22,201 nt of DNA, taken from assembly GCA_015259035.1 (NCBI GenBank), contig JABZHC010000012.1:1-22201 (forward strand), in the 5' to 3' direction. This DNA is from Atopobium sp. GTDB lineage: Bacteria > Actinomycetota > Coriobacteriia > Coriobacteriales > Atopobiaceae. The position numbers and the translations under genes were made by a program. Positions 14,273 to 21,627 of this stretch are shown piece after piece; position 1 is the first letter of the stretch; every line of letters starts with the position of its first letter. The notes under the pieces were generated by a model. The model did not search any database, was not told the DNA's origin, and saw only the letters and a program-made list of their open reading frames with translations.

Positions 14273-15068
14273 CTTCGAAGTCACCTCCAGCAACAACAGC
14301 AGGAGCAGCATTCTTCATCTTGGTCTGGAGCTGGTAATCCCAGAATGCGATACCAAAGCCGATGAGAGCAAGAAGCAGAAGTGCTGGACCAGAGAGCTCA
14401 GGAATGCTGATAAATACGATTGCAGCTGCAAAGCCCATGAGGAAGAAGCCCCAAAGCTCGCGAGAAACCATAACCTTCAGCAGGATTGCAAAGCCGACGA
14501 AGCGCATCATGCCACCAGCGACGGACAGTGCATTCATGAGCCACTTTGGAATTGCAGTGGTGATCTGAGTGCCAAATGCAGCGCCACCCAGGAAGAACAG
14601 GGTAACAATGACACCAAAGAAGAGACCAAGAGCAGCCATTGCACCATAGTTGATACGAGCAATTCCCTTAGGATCGGCCTTCTCGGCGTATGCATCAGCA
14701 GTTGCCATTACAGGGGACATAATGGTAAAGATGATGGTTACTGCATACTGACCAAGCAGGGAGAATGGAATTGCTGCAGCTACAGCGGCCATTGGCTCAA
14801 GCTTAGTAGTGATTGCAAAGACTGCAGACATAATGCCGCCGATAACAGCATTAGGTGGCTGTGCACCACCAACAGGCATGTTACCGATGGTCATAAGCTG
14901 ATAGGTACCACCAACAATGAGACCAGTCTGAACGTCGCCAAGAATCAAACCAACCAAAAAACCAGTTACGATTGGCTGGTAAAGAGACTCGAGGAAACTA
15001 AACTGATCGATGCCAGCGATAAACGCAACGATGAAAATTAATAACACCTGAATAGGGCTAACATCCAT
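14262..15068 (-). CDS. PTS mannose/sorbose/GalNAc-family IIC component
   Basis: A 268-aa integral membrane IIC subunit; the length matches the family. The N-terminal motif is MDVSPIQVLLIFIVAFIAGID, followed by repeated membrane segments with the conserved QPIVTGFLVGLILGDVQTGLIVGGTYQLMTIGNMPVGGAQPPNAV pattern seen in ManY/AgaW-type IIC proteins, then ELWGFFLMGFAAAIVFISIP toward the C terminus. GGAGG lies 7 nt before the ATG at 15068; an upstream start adding nine residues has no better site. It overlaps IID by 11 bp, so the two are translationally coupled. A 139-bp gap separates it from IIB. Confidence 0.94.
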   Translation of the reverse strand: MDVSPIQVLLIFIVAFIAGIDQFSFLESLYQPIVTGFLVGLILGDVQTGLIVGGTYQLMTIGNMPVGGAQPPNAVIGGIMSAVFAITTKLEPMAAVAAAIPFSLLGQYAVTIIFTIMSPVMATADAYAEKADPKGIARINYGAMAALGLFFGVIVTLFFLGGAAFGTQITTAIPKWLMNALSVAGGMMRFVGFAILLKVMVSRELWGFFLMGFAAAIVFISIPELSGPALLLLALIGFGIAFWDYQLQTKMKNAAPAVVAGGDFEDGI

Positions 15069-15207
15069 CTTAACTCCTCCTTTCAAACACACCATAACTG
15101 CCGATGACGATGATCGACAGACTATCCGAATACCTTTGCCAACCTGCTAGAAACGTTGCTCCATTGCAACTTTTTGTCATCTCTACCAGGAAGTTGCGCG
15201 CAAAAAC

Positions 15208-15690
15208 TTACTCGAATAGCTTTGAGATATCCTCGACCGGGGTCGTAGGAACACGCCTAATCTCTAGAGTCACCCCCAATTCCTGAAGCTCACGGAAGGC
15301 AGCGACGTCCTTATCGTCTACCGCCACACTTGTGGCGACCTGTCGCTTTCCCTCAGCCATGTGCATATTGCCGATGTTCACTTTTTTGATTGGAACACCG
15401 CCCTTAACCAGAGTGAGGACATCCTCTGGATTCTCGGCAACTAAGAAAATGTGCTGGCTTGCAGAAGCCTTGTGAATAACATCGATAGTTTTCTGAAGCG
15501 TAAAGTACCTGGTTGCAACGCCGCTAGGAGCTGCCATGTCCATAAGACCCTGACGCATTTTATTTCCTGCAACCTCGTCATTAGCAACAAGGATGAGGTT
15601 TGTACCAAGGGTGCCGTTCCACTGAGTAGCAACCTGGCCATGAATCAAACGATTATCGATTCGAGCAAGCTTGATATCTGGTTCTCCCAT
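15208..15690 (-). CDS. PTS mannose/sorbose/GalNAc-family IIB component
   Basis: A 160-aa cytoplasmic phosphocarrier. H17 in LARIDNRLIHGQV is the phosphorylated histidine that hands phosphate to the incoming sugar; the motif DNRLIHGQV is diagnostic for mannose-family IIB. Other family stretches are LILVANDEVAGNKMRQGLMDMAAP and NIGNMHMAEGKRQVA. The ATG at 15690 has AGGAG 8 nt upstream; a start nine codons earlier would run through this ribosome-binding site. The gap to the YajC gene carries several small hairpins. Paired with the separate IIA at 16110 it completes the soluble part of the PTS. Confidence 0.96.
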   Translation of the reverse strand: MGEPDIKLARIDNRLIHGQVATQWNGTLGTNLILVANDEVAGNKMRQGLMDMAAPSGVATRYFTLQKTIDVIHKASASQHIFLVAENPEDVLTLVKGGVPIKKVNIGNMHMAEGKRQVATSVAVDDKDVAAFRELQELGVTLEIRRVPTTPVEDISKLFE

Positions 15691-15709
15691 AACAAGTTCT
15701 CCTCTCTTT

Positions 15710-15749
15710 GCACGCATATTTTTACGTGCTATCTGCGATTCTCATCGCA
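15710..15749 (-). other. Small hairpins between yajC and IIB
   Basis: On the minus strand TGCGAT-GAGA-ATCGCA (15734-15749) is a perfect 6-bp stem with a GNRA-type loop. Next to it GCACG-N10-CGTGC (15710-15729) is a 5-bp stem. No U-tract follows. They may set mRNA processing or stability between IIA-yajC and IIB-IIC-IID; this is inference. Confidence 0.4.
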
Positions 15750-15785
15750 CTACTCGCAACTTACGCTGCGTGTTTTACTGCAAAT

Positions 15786-16076
15786 TTATTTATTGTTGGA
15801 AACGTTGATTAAAGCCCAACGATCCAACGTGATGACCACATTTGGAGCAAACTCAACATCTACTGTTTCTTTTTTGACGTTTTTAACTACGCCATACATT
15901 CCGCTGTTAGTCTTAACTTTCTGACCTGCATGAAGATTCTTCAGAAACTCTGAAGTTGTTCCCGCCTTTTTAGAAGAGGCTCTCCAAATAAAGAAGGAAT
16001 AAATAAGGCCCAAAATTACTAAGAACGCGAGAAGAACAATGGATGAAGCAAGAATGTTCTCTGCTAGATTTGCCAT
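15786..16076 (-). CDS. yajC: YajC-like Sec accessory protein embedded in the PTS operon
   Basis: A 96-aa single-span membrane protein of the YajC family: short N terminus, membrane helix at about 10-30 (SSIVLLAFLVILGLIYSFFIW), then the basic region and a soluble segment LKNLHAGQKVKTNSGMYGVVKNVKKETVDVEFAPNVVITLDRWAL, which matches YajC's G-hairpin pattern. YajC associates with SecDF in protein translocation. It is not next to secD/secF here but between PTS IIA and IIB, as in some streptococcal amino-sugar/hyaluronate PTS loci. The start at 16076 has AAGGAG 6 nt upstream; a Met two codons earlier would touch the Shine-Dalgarno. This may be a second, operon-specific YajC paralogue; whether the main secDF-linked copy exists elsewhere cannot be seen. 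Confidence 0.88.
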   Translation of the reverse strand: MANLAENILASSIVLLAFLVILGLIYSFFIWRASSKKAGTTSEFLKNLHAGQKVKTNSGMYGVVKNVKKETVDVEFAPNVVITLDRWALINVSNNK

Positions 16077-16109
16077 GTGCATCTCCTTAATTCAACAACA
16101 AAACGCTAC

Positions 16110-16550
16110 TTAAATACCATCGTCTCCGAAGATGTCATCTTCTGACTCAACCTCAAGTTCAAGACGCTTATGAACAACTCCCTGGCTACCAGCTAAAACA
16201 GCAGTCTCAACCAGTTCTTCAAGAGAGGTATCTGCCATGCGGCTACCAAGTGTTTCAAGAAGCATAGGAAGGTTTGTGCCGGTAACAACTTCTACGTTTG
16301 AATAACTCTGAGCAATAATCATTGCCTGATTAAAAGGTGTTCCGCCAAGCAGATCGCAGAAAACCAGCACACCGTCAGTAGTGTCAAGAAGATCTGAAAT
16401 TGTTGCAGAAAGAGTTTCTGGGTATGTTGCAGCACCGGCTTCAATAAAAGGAACGGGAACAAAAGCTTCTTGCTCACCAGCAATCATCTTTAAAGCATCA
16501 GCAAGTCCGTTTGCAAAAGTTCCATGACCAGTTAAAACGCAACCTACCAT
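16110..16550 (-). CDS. PTS mannose/sorbose/GalNAc-family IIA component
   Basis: A 146-aa IIA phosphocarrier of the mannose family. H9 in CVLTGHGTFANGLADALKM is the phospho-acceptor from HPr. Family features are VFCDLLGGTPFNQAM near 62-77 and VEVVTGTNLPMLLE near 86-99. An acidic C-terminal tail (EVESEDDIFGDDGI) is present. The ATG at 16550 follows AAAGGAG. As the first gene of the operon IIA-yajC-IIB-IIC-IID-(terminator)-GntR-agaS-nagA it sits about 100 bp after the promoter candidate and the GntR operator candidate. The sugar is inferred to be GalNAc or galactosamine. Confidence 0.95.
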   Translation of the reverse strand: MVGCVLTGHGTFANGLADALKMIAGEQEAFVPVPFIEAGAATYPETLSATISDLLDTTDGVLVFCDLLGGTPFNQAMIIAQSYSNVEVVTGTNLPMLLETLGSRMADTSLEELVETAVLAGSQGVVHKRLELEVESEDDIFGDDGI

Positions 16551-16628
16551 GTCAAACTCCTTTCAAAGAGCTGGAAACTATCTGGGGAGCTACGCGGAAA
16601 ACTAGGGGTGTTGAAGCTTCTCTCTAAG

Positions 16629-16640
16629 TGGTAGATACCA
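16629..16640 (-). promoter_or_regulatory. Candidate GntR/UTRA operator TGGTA-N2-TACCA
   Basis: TGGTATCTACCA (minus strand) is a 5+5 dyad. Its TGGT-N4-ACCA skeleton matches operators of HutC/DasR/NagR-type regulators. It lies just downstream of the PTS -10 (16663-16658), roughly +11 to +23, as expected for a repressor encoded in the same operon. Part of it, CTGGTATCT, recurs at 16923-16931 on the plus strand. Confidence 0.55.
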
Positions 16641-16657
16641 GATAACAACCTAACATA

Positions 16658-16663
16658 AGTATA
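16658..16663 (-). promoter_or_regulatory. Candidate -10 box of the PTS operon promoter
   Basis: TATACT on the minus strand, about 108 bp before the IIA start. No good -35 lies 16-18 bp upstream (ACATCT), which suggests an activator-dependent promoter; the tandem elements at 16702-16737 are placed suitably. Confidence 0.45.
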
Positions 16664-16701
16664 GTCTAGTGAGTATCTTGAGATGTGTACGTTAACAATC
16701 G

Positions 16702-16737
16702 CCGGTTTAACGGTACTATTTTTACCGCAAACGGTAC
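16702..16737 (-). promoter_or_regulatory. Tandem GTACCGTT elements upstream of the PTS promoter
   Basis: On the minus strand GTACCGTTTGCGGTA (16737-16723) and GTACCGTTAAACCGG (16716-16702) are dyad-like elements whose starts are 21 bp apart, two helical turns, so they lie on one face of the DNA. Their centres fall about 46 and 67 bp upstream of the -10 edge, a common place for activator sites. Confidence 0.45.
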
Positions 16738-17086
16738 ACACGTTGTTATTTTCGCAGGTAGATATATGGATAAATTGTGACGATGCACTAAAAATTTAGA
16801 GCTATTCTTGGAAAATTAGAAGTTCTTATAACGTGCCTTTATACGTAATAAACGTAGTAAACAACCCTAAAATCCTGCTCAAATACGGCGAGAAAATAAA
16901 ATTGGTATTAAGAAATTATGTACTGGTATCTTTTTTTAGAACATCTAAAGAAATTTTTCTTGATGGCGCTTTGGTTAAATAGATTCAACTCAATTCCATT
17001 TGCAGCGGCACTGTTCCATAGTGTTTCTCGCCCCTGCTTTCCTCTGGGCACTTTATGTGCACTGTCTTGTAGACGAGGTGATATGC

Positions 17087-18022
17087 GTGATTGTTACCGT
17101 AACACTCAATGCATCCATTGATAAGGCGTACTACCTGGACTCTCCTGTTGTAGATGGAACGGTACACAGAGTCTCGGTGGTAGATAACAGCGCGGGTGGC
17201 AAGGGTCTTAACGCCTCACGAGCCATCACCACCCTAAACTACCCCGTTTGTGCCACAGGATTTATTGGCGGTAATAACGGAAGATACCTTGTTGAGTTGG
17301 CTCATAAAGATGGCATTACCAGTGATTTTATTTATACCGAGCAAGAGACTCGCTCATGCATTAATATCCTGGAGCCAAGCGGGCAATCAACTGAATTCTT
17401 AGAGCCTGGACAGCCTGTACTTCCTGAAGAATTCCTTGCTTTCAAGGCAAAACTTGTCCAGCTTACCAACGAAGCTGAGGTTGTTACCTTTAATGGCAGT
17501 GTTCCCAAGGGCATTTCTGCCGAAAATTACAAAGAACTTATTGAAGAGACCATGGCTGCGGGCGTGCCTTGCATTGTAGACGCATCCGGTGCACTGCTCG
17601 CCTCCTGTATTGATGCCCTTCCTACCATGATCAAACCGAACACCGATGAAATCGGTCAACTTCTAGGAAGAGAAGTAACTACAGAAGACCAGGTCATTGA
17701 GGCGGCTCAGGAACTGCATAAACGCGGCATTAAAATTGTAGTTGTCTCGCTTGGTGCAAAAGGTGCACTCATGGTTTCTGATGAAGGAACCTTTAGAGCA
17801 AATCCTCCAAAAATTGAAGCTATTAATCCTGTTGGTGCAGGAGATACCCTTGTTGGCTCATTTGCTGTTGCACTTGCTCAGCAAAAACCAACTTCAGAGT
17901 GTCTTACCTTTGCGCTGTCATGTGCTACCGCAAGTTGCCTATCTGCAGGTACCGGTCGCTTTGATCAGGATATTGCAACTAAGATTCATAAGCAGGTCGC
18001 AATCAAGAAGATTGCTGAATAA
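17087..18022 (+). CDS. PfkB-family sugar-phosphate kinase (tagatose-6-phosphate kinase / 1-phosphofructokinase type)
   Basis: A 311-aa ribokinase/PfkB-family hexose kinase of the LacC/FruK branch. Evidence: N-terminal IVTVTLNASIDKAYYLD, substrate-binding GGKGLNASRA (38-46), KPNTDEIGQLLG (183-194), and the ATP-binding/catalytic motif NPVGAGDTLVGSFA with the base D253. I chose the GTG at 17087 because GAGGTGA lies 5 nt upstream and it gives the family's usual N terminus; a longer frame from 17000 has no ribosome-binding site. It is divergent from the PTS operon and directly upstream of a class II aldolase, so phosphorylation of tagatose-6-phosphate to tagatose-1,6-bisphosphate fits best. Fructose-1-phosphate kinase activity cannot be excluded. 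Confidence 0.92.
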   Translation: MIVTVTLNASIDKAYYLDSPVVDGTVHRVSVVDNSAGGKGLNASRAITTLNYPVCATGFIGGNNGRYLVELAHKDGITSDFIYTEQETRSCINILEPSGQSTEFLEPGQPVLPEEFLAFKAKLVQLTNEAEVVTFNGSVPKGISAENYKELIEETMAAGVPCIVDASGALLASCIDALPTMIKPNTDEIGQLLGREVTTEDQVIEAAQELHKRGIKIVVVSLGAKGALMVSDEGTFRANPPKIEAINPVGAGDTLVGSFAVALAQQKPTSECLTFALSCATASCLSAGTGRFDQDIATKIHKQVAIKKIAE

Positions 18023-18157
18023 GATGCAGCAAGACGGGTTTCTCGCCAAAGGTTACAAAGACAAAACTATTTCTAGAAAACTTACGTAACAGAGTAAGAG
18101 AAACGTTACAATTTTTTCAGTCAATCAAAGAGCCCTTTGGGGCGAAAGGAGCAATAG

Positions 18158-19009
18158 ATGTTCGTTACTACTAAGCAGATGCTTCTTGACGCACAGGCTG
18201 GTCATTATGCTGTTGGCGCCTTTAACGTTGAGAACCTTGAGTTTGTAATGGCTGTTGTTAAGGCAGCAGAAGAGCGCCGCTCCCCTGTTATTCTTCAGAC
18301 CACTCCTGGCACCATCAAGTACGCAAGCCTTGATTACTTTGCTGCCATGGTTCGTTGTGCTGCTGAAGAGGCAACTGTTCCTGTTGCTCTTCACCTAGAT
18401 CACGGTGACGGCTTTGACCGCTGCATCCAGGCAGCTCGTGCCGGTTACACCTCCGTCATGATTGACGGCTCTCACGTTCCATTTGAGGACAACATTGCAC
18501 TTACCGCATCCGTAACCAAGTTTGCTGGTCCTATCAACCTTCCTGTTGAGGCTGAGCTTGGCAAAGTTGGCGGCAAAGAGGACGACGGCCCAGCTGTTGA
18601 GGGCGAGAACCCCTACACTGATCCAGACCAGGCTGAGGAGTTTGTCGCTCGCACTAACTGCACTTCTCTCGCAGTTGGCGTTGGTACCGCTCACGGCGTC
18701 TACCACGGTACACCTCACATTGAGCAGGGCGTCCTCAAGGCAATCCGCCAGCGTCTTGATATTCCTCTGGTTCTTCACGGTACTTCTGGCGTTCCAGATG
18801 ACCAGGTAGCAGAGGCAATCCAGAACGGTATTTGCAAGGTTAACTACGCAACCGAGCTCCGCCAGGTCTTTACCGCAGCCTTTATGAAGTACATGTCAGA
18901 AAACCCTGGCAACTTTGATCCAAAGAAGCCTTCCGTTCCTGGTATGGAAGCAATCACCCAGATCGTTGCAAGCCACATGGATAACCTGGGCTCTTCCCAC
19001 AAGGCATAA
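18158..19009 (+). CDS. Class II (zinc) ketose-bisphosphate aldolase, tagatose- or fructose-1,6-bisphosphate
   Basis: A 283-aa class II aldolase of the KbaY/GatY/Fba size class. D81-H82 in ALHLDHGDGF, H179 in GTAHGVYHG and H207 in LVLHGTSGVPDD are the expected catalytic and zinc-binding residues; NYATELRQVF follows the phosphate-binding Gly/Ser region. It cleaves a ketose bisphosphate to dihydroxyacetone phosphate and glyceraldehyde-3-phosphate. The ATG at 18158 has AAGGAG 7 nt upstream. Codon use is noticeably more C-ending than in its neighbours, as in highly expressed genes, so it may be the housekeeping fructose-bisphosphate aldolase as well as the last step of the amino-sugar route. A 135-bp gap separates it from the kinase. 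Confidence 0.93.
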   Translation: MFVTTKQMLLDAQAGHYAVGAFNVENLEFVMAVVKAAEERRSPVILQTTPGTIKYASLDYFAAMVRCAAEEATVPVALHLDHGDGFDRCIQAARAGYTSVMIDGSHVPFEDNIALTASVTKFAGPINLPVEAELGKVGGKEDDGPAVEGENPYTDPDQAEEFVARTNCTSLAVGVGTAHGVYHGTPHIEQGVLKAIRQRLDIPLVLHGTSGVPDDQVAEAIQNGICKVNYATELRQVFTAAFMKYMSENPGNFDPKKPSVPGMEAITQIVASHMDNLGSSHKA

Positions 19010-19059
19010 GCGTCAAGGCATAGCCGTCACACGTATCCTGCTTTTACAGATAAACATAG

Positions 19060-19090
19060 GGCGAGAAGATCGATTGGTCTTCTCGCCTTT
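19060..19090. terminator. Bidirectional terminator between the aldolase gene and ilvE
   Basis: GGCGAGAAGA (19060-19069) and TCTTCTCGCC (19078-19087) form a perfect 10-bp stem with an 8-nt loop, followed by TTTGTGTT on the plus strand. The genes converge here, so it probably ends both transcripts, more strongly on the plus strand. Both arms are the recurrent GGCGAGAA/TTCTCGCC 8-mer. Confidence 0.8.
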
Positions 19091-19125
19091 GTGTTAAAAG
19101 CAAAGCGTTGTTGAAAACGCAAGCC

Positions 19126-20172
19126 TTAGCAAATCTTGCAAATCCAGTCTGCCTCTGGAGCCTCAATCTCGCCAGACTGAATGCTGGTCAGCGTATTGCG
19201 GAGCTTAGACATAACTGGTCCAACAGCCTCCATACCAGCGCCAAAGACAATCTCTTTCTGGCCGTCAACAACTTTGCCAACAGGAGAAATAACAGCAGCA
19301 GTACCGCACATACCGCACTCAACAAACTGGTCAAGCTCGTCAAAGCGAACTGGACGCTCAACAACCTTCATACCCAGCAGGTCTTTAGCAACCGTTGCCA
19401 AAGAGCGGCGGGTAATAGAAGGCAAAATGGAATCGGTGTAAGACTGTGGAATAACCAGGGTTCCCTCTTTATCAACAAAGAGGAAGTTTGCGCCACTGGA
19501 CTCCTCAACATAGGTACGAGAACCAGAGTCAAGATACATGCTATCGGCAAAGCCCTGCTCATGTGCCCAGGTAGTTGGGTACAGAGACATAGCGTAGTTC
19601 AGACCAGCCTTGATGTTGCCGGTTCCGTGAGGAGCAGCACGGTCATAAGGAGAAACGGTCAGCGCAACAGGAGCAACGCCGTTGGAGTAATAAGCTCCAA
19701 CTGGAGTGACCATAATGCGGAACTCATAGGTTGGAGATGGCTTAACACCAACAGTATTTCCGGTACCGATCATAAATGGACGAACATACAGCGTAGCGCC
19801 CGTACCAAATGGTGGAACCCATGCTGCGTTTGCAGAAACAACCTCTTTAACAGCAGCGACAAATCTATCCTCAGGAAATGGTGGCATGATAAGGCGGGAT
19901 GCAGAGTCAACCATACGCTGAGCATTGAGGTTAGGACGGAAGCAGACAATATCGCCAGAAACTGTGGTGTAAGCTTTTAAACCCTCAAAAACTTCCTGGC
20001 AATAATGGAAGATGTTTGCGCATTCAGACAGCGTAATGCTGTGGTCGGTGGTAAGTCCGCCCTCATCCCAAGCACCGTCTTTGTAGTGGGCAACGTAGCT
20101 GTAGTCACACTGCGTATATGCGAAGCCAAGCGCTGTCCAATCGATGTCTTTCTTCTCCACTGAGTTTGCCAT
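19126..20172 (-). CDS. ilvE: Branched-chain amino acid aminotransferase
   Basis: A 348-aa fold-type IV PLP aminotransferase of the eukaryotic-like (BCAT II) length class, which interconverts Leu/Ile/Val and their 2-oxo acids with glutamate/2-oxoglutarate. The PLP lysine is K188 in GTGNIKAGLNYA. Other family motifs are FHYCQEVFEGLKAY (55-68), RPNLNAQRM (79-87), EESSGANFLFV and ECGMCGTAAVISPVG near the C terminus. The ATG at 20172 follows AAGGA. It stands alone, converging with the aldolase gene over a shared terminator and diverging from a DUF488 gene over 136 bp. No T-box or leader peptide is visible upstream. Confidence 0.96.
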   Translation of the reverse strand: MANSVEKKDIDWTALGFAYTQCDYSYVAHYKDGAWDEGGLTTDHSITLSECANIFHYCQEVFEGLKAYTTVSGDIVCFRPNLNAQRMVDSASRLIMPPFPEDRFVAAVKEVVSANAAWVPPFGTGATLYVRPFMIGTGNTVGVKPSPTYEFRIMVTPVGAYYSNGVAPVALTVSPYDRAAPHGTGNIKAGLNYAMSLYPTTWAHEQGFADSMYLDSGSRTYVEESSGANFLFVDKEGTLVIPQSYTDSILPSITRRSLATVAKDLLGMKVVERPVRFDELDQFVECGMCGTAAVISPVGKVVDGQKEIVFGAGMEAVGPVMSKLRNTLTSIQSGEIEAPEADWICKIC

Positions 20173-20253
20173 GGCTTTCCTTTCTCCGTGGGTTTTAAAG
20201 AATGAACTTCATCATAAACATGCGGATATGAATACCTAGTCCTATTAAATAGT

Positions 20254-20284
20254 TTGTAACCGAATAGATATTTTGCGGTATAAC
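20254..20284 (+). promoter_or_regulatory. Possible promoter of the DUF488 gene
   Basis: TTGTAA (20254-20259) and TATAAC (20279-20284) resemble -35 and -10 boxes but are 19 bp apart, longer than ideal. The start of transcription would lie about 15-20 nt before the ATG. Tentative. Confidence 0.3.
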
Positions 20285-20308
20285 GTACATGAGCTGAAGG
20301 GAGCAAAA

Positions 20309-20668
20309 ATGAATATCAAACTTAAGAGAACTTACGACGCACCAGAAGCTGACGATGGGTATCGCGTACTCGTTGATAGACTGTGGCCTCGTGGTATCAA
20401 AAAAGAGAACCTACACGCTGATGAATGGGCTAAAACCATTGCTCCTACTACTGAGTGCAGAAAAGCATTCAACCATGATCCAGAACGCTTTGATAGCTTT
20501 GTGTCTACCTATACAGCTGAACTTGACAGCAATCCTGACGCAGAAGCCTTTGTTGAGCAGCTTAAGAAGCTTGATCAATCTACCGTAACACTGCTTTTCT
20601 CGGATAAAGACACTACGTACAACAATGCCGTAGTCCTCAAGAAGTGGCTTGAGACTAAACTCAAGTAA
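20309..20668 (+). CDS. DUF488 family protein (YeaO-like)
   Basis: A 119-aa cytoplasmic protein of the DUF488/YeaO family. The diagnostic N-terminal half, APEADDGYRVLVDRLWPRGIKKE (about 11-33), is clear, followed by a conserved W-x-K segment (DEWAKTIAPT), FNHDPERFDSFVSTYTAEL and a C-terminal TVTLLFSDKDTTYNNAVVLKKWL. No signal peptide or membrane segment. The start at 20309 is set by AAGGGAG; an earlier in-frame TTG lies in the promoter region. The function of the family is not established. It converges with murI, the two stop codons being 19 bp apart with no clear terminator between them. Confidence 0.9.
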   Translation: MNIKLKRTYDAPEADDGYRVLVDRLWPRGIKKENLHADEWAKTIAPTTECRKAFNHDPERFDSFVSTYTAELDSNPDAEAFVEQLKKLDQSTVTLLFSDKDTTYNNAVVLKKWLETKLK

Positions 20669-20687
20669 TACGCTTACCTAGCCACGC

Positions 20688-21515
20688 TTACATATCTTGC
20701 GAGAAGAACTTCTGGTAGAAATCCAATTCTTCAGGAGTATCAATGCTTGACGAGAATAAAATGTCGGGCTCAATAATGCCGGCTTTTTTAGCAACATCTA
20801 CCGTGGTATCCGCAGCATTTTCTGCAGAAGCAAGCAAGTTTGCCTGTCCAAGCAAACGCTTAAGCTGATGAGCGGCGCCTGCTCCGCCGTCAAAAAATTC
20901 TACGTCTCCTAAAACAGAGCTAATTTGCTTCTTGATAAAGGGGTAATGGGTACACCCAAGAACCACGGCATCTACCTGGCCAGCATAATCTCCCAAAAGC
21001 TCGGTCAGTCGTTTATGCATCTGTTCTGAATCAGCCTGACCAGATTCAATAAGCTCCACCAGGCCTTCTCCTGGAATAGAGATAACCTTTGCAGAAGGAT
21101 GCAGGCGCGACTCAAGGTTGTGGTACTTCTGCAAAGAGAGCGTTGCTTTTGTAGCCAGAACAACCACTGTTCCATGGGGATATGCAGTTACTGCAGGCTT
21201 AAGAGCTGGCTCAACACCCACAATAGGTACATGAGGATAGGTTGCCCTCAGCTCGTCTGCAGCAGCAGCTGTAGCAGTATTGCAAGCTATAACCAGCGCT
21301 TTAGCACCCTCATCGATAAACTTTTTAGCAATAGCCGCAGAGCGCTGGGCAATCTGCGCTTTTGGTTTAGTGCCATAAGGAGCAAATGCAGAATCGCCAA
21401 AATAATGAAATTCCTCGTGAGGCATTTGGGCAATAAGGTGTTTAAGCACACTCATGCCACCAACGCCCGAGTCAAATACACCAATAAAATTATGAGGAGC
21501 TAAGTGAGCTTCCAT
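20688..21515 (-). CDS. murI: Glutamate racemase
   Basis: A 275-aa cytoplasmic, cofactor-independent racemase that makes D-glutamate for peptidoglycan. Both catalytic cysteines are present: C78 in LVIACNTATAAA and C188 in VVLGCTHYPF. The N-terminal IGVFDSGVGGMSVL (11-24) and FGDSAFAPYGTK (39-50) are diagnostic. The length is normal. The ATG at 21515 has AAAGG upstream. It is divergent from the FKBP gene with 112 bp between them and stands alone as a minus-strand gene. Confidence 0.97.
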   Translation of the reverse strand: MEAHLAPHNFIGVFDSGVGGMSVLKHLIAQMPHEEFHYFGDSAFAPYGTKPKAQIAQRSAAIAKKFIDEGAKALVIACNTATAAAADELRATYPHVPIVGVEPALKPAVTAYPHGTVVVLATKATLSLQKYHNLESRLHPSAKVISIPGEGLVELIESGQADSEQMHKRLTELLGDYAGQVDAVVLGCTHYPFIKKQISSVLGDVEFFDGGAGAAHQLKRLLGQANLLASAENAADTTVDVAKKAGIIEPDILFSSSIDTPEELDFYQKFFSQDM

Positions 21516-21627
21516 TACAAACCTTTCAAACTGAATGTAAAGTATTTTATACCTTTATCATTCAAAGGTTGATTTACGTCACTCTTGGGTAGAATGCCAA
21601 AGATATGTTTTTAACGATTGGAGTTTC

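Larger units (their letters stand above)
16551..17086. promoter_or_regulatory. Divergent control region between the PTS operon and the kinase/aldolase pair
   Basis: A 536-bp AT-rich stretch with no gene I can support. It holds the PTS-side -10, the GntR operator candidate, a tandem GTACCGTT pair (16702-16737) flanked by a TGTGTAC/GTACACA inverted repeat (16684-16690, 16734-16740), a TTTAGA-ACA-TCTAAA dyad (16935-16949), and CTGGTATCT at 16923-16931 matching part of the operator. GGCGAGAA/TTCTCGCC motifs lie at 16887 and 17025. The plus-strand promoter for the kinase is not clear. Confidence 0.6.

Noticed and set aside
13172..14365. A 397-codon plus-strand open frame opposite PTS IID
   Set aside because: It is antisense to a clearly functional gene, begins inside a terminator hairpin, has no ribosome-binding site or recognisable domain, and its composition follows from the codon bias of the minus-strand gene.
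15155..15175. GTTGC-N6-GCAAC followed by five T on the plus strand between IIB and IIC
   Set aside because: Only a 5-bp stem and oriented against the operon, with no plus-strand gene to terminate.
16918..17121. A 67-codon plus-strand frame in the divergent control region
   Set aside because: No Shine-Dalgarno, unnatural composition, and it overlaps the kinase start in another frame.
18060..18120. GTAAC/GTTAC pairing followed by six T between the kinase and aldolase genes
   Set aside because: The stem is 5 bp with a 14-nt loop and an alternative pairing; too weak to call an intrinsic terminator.
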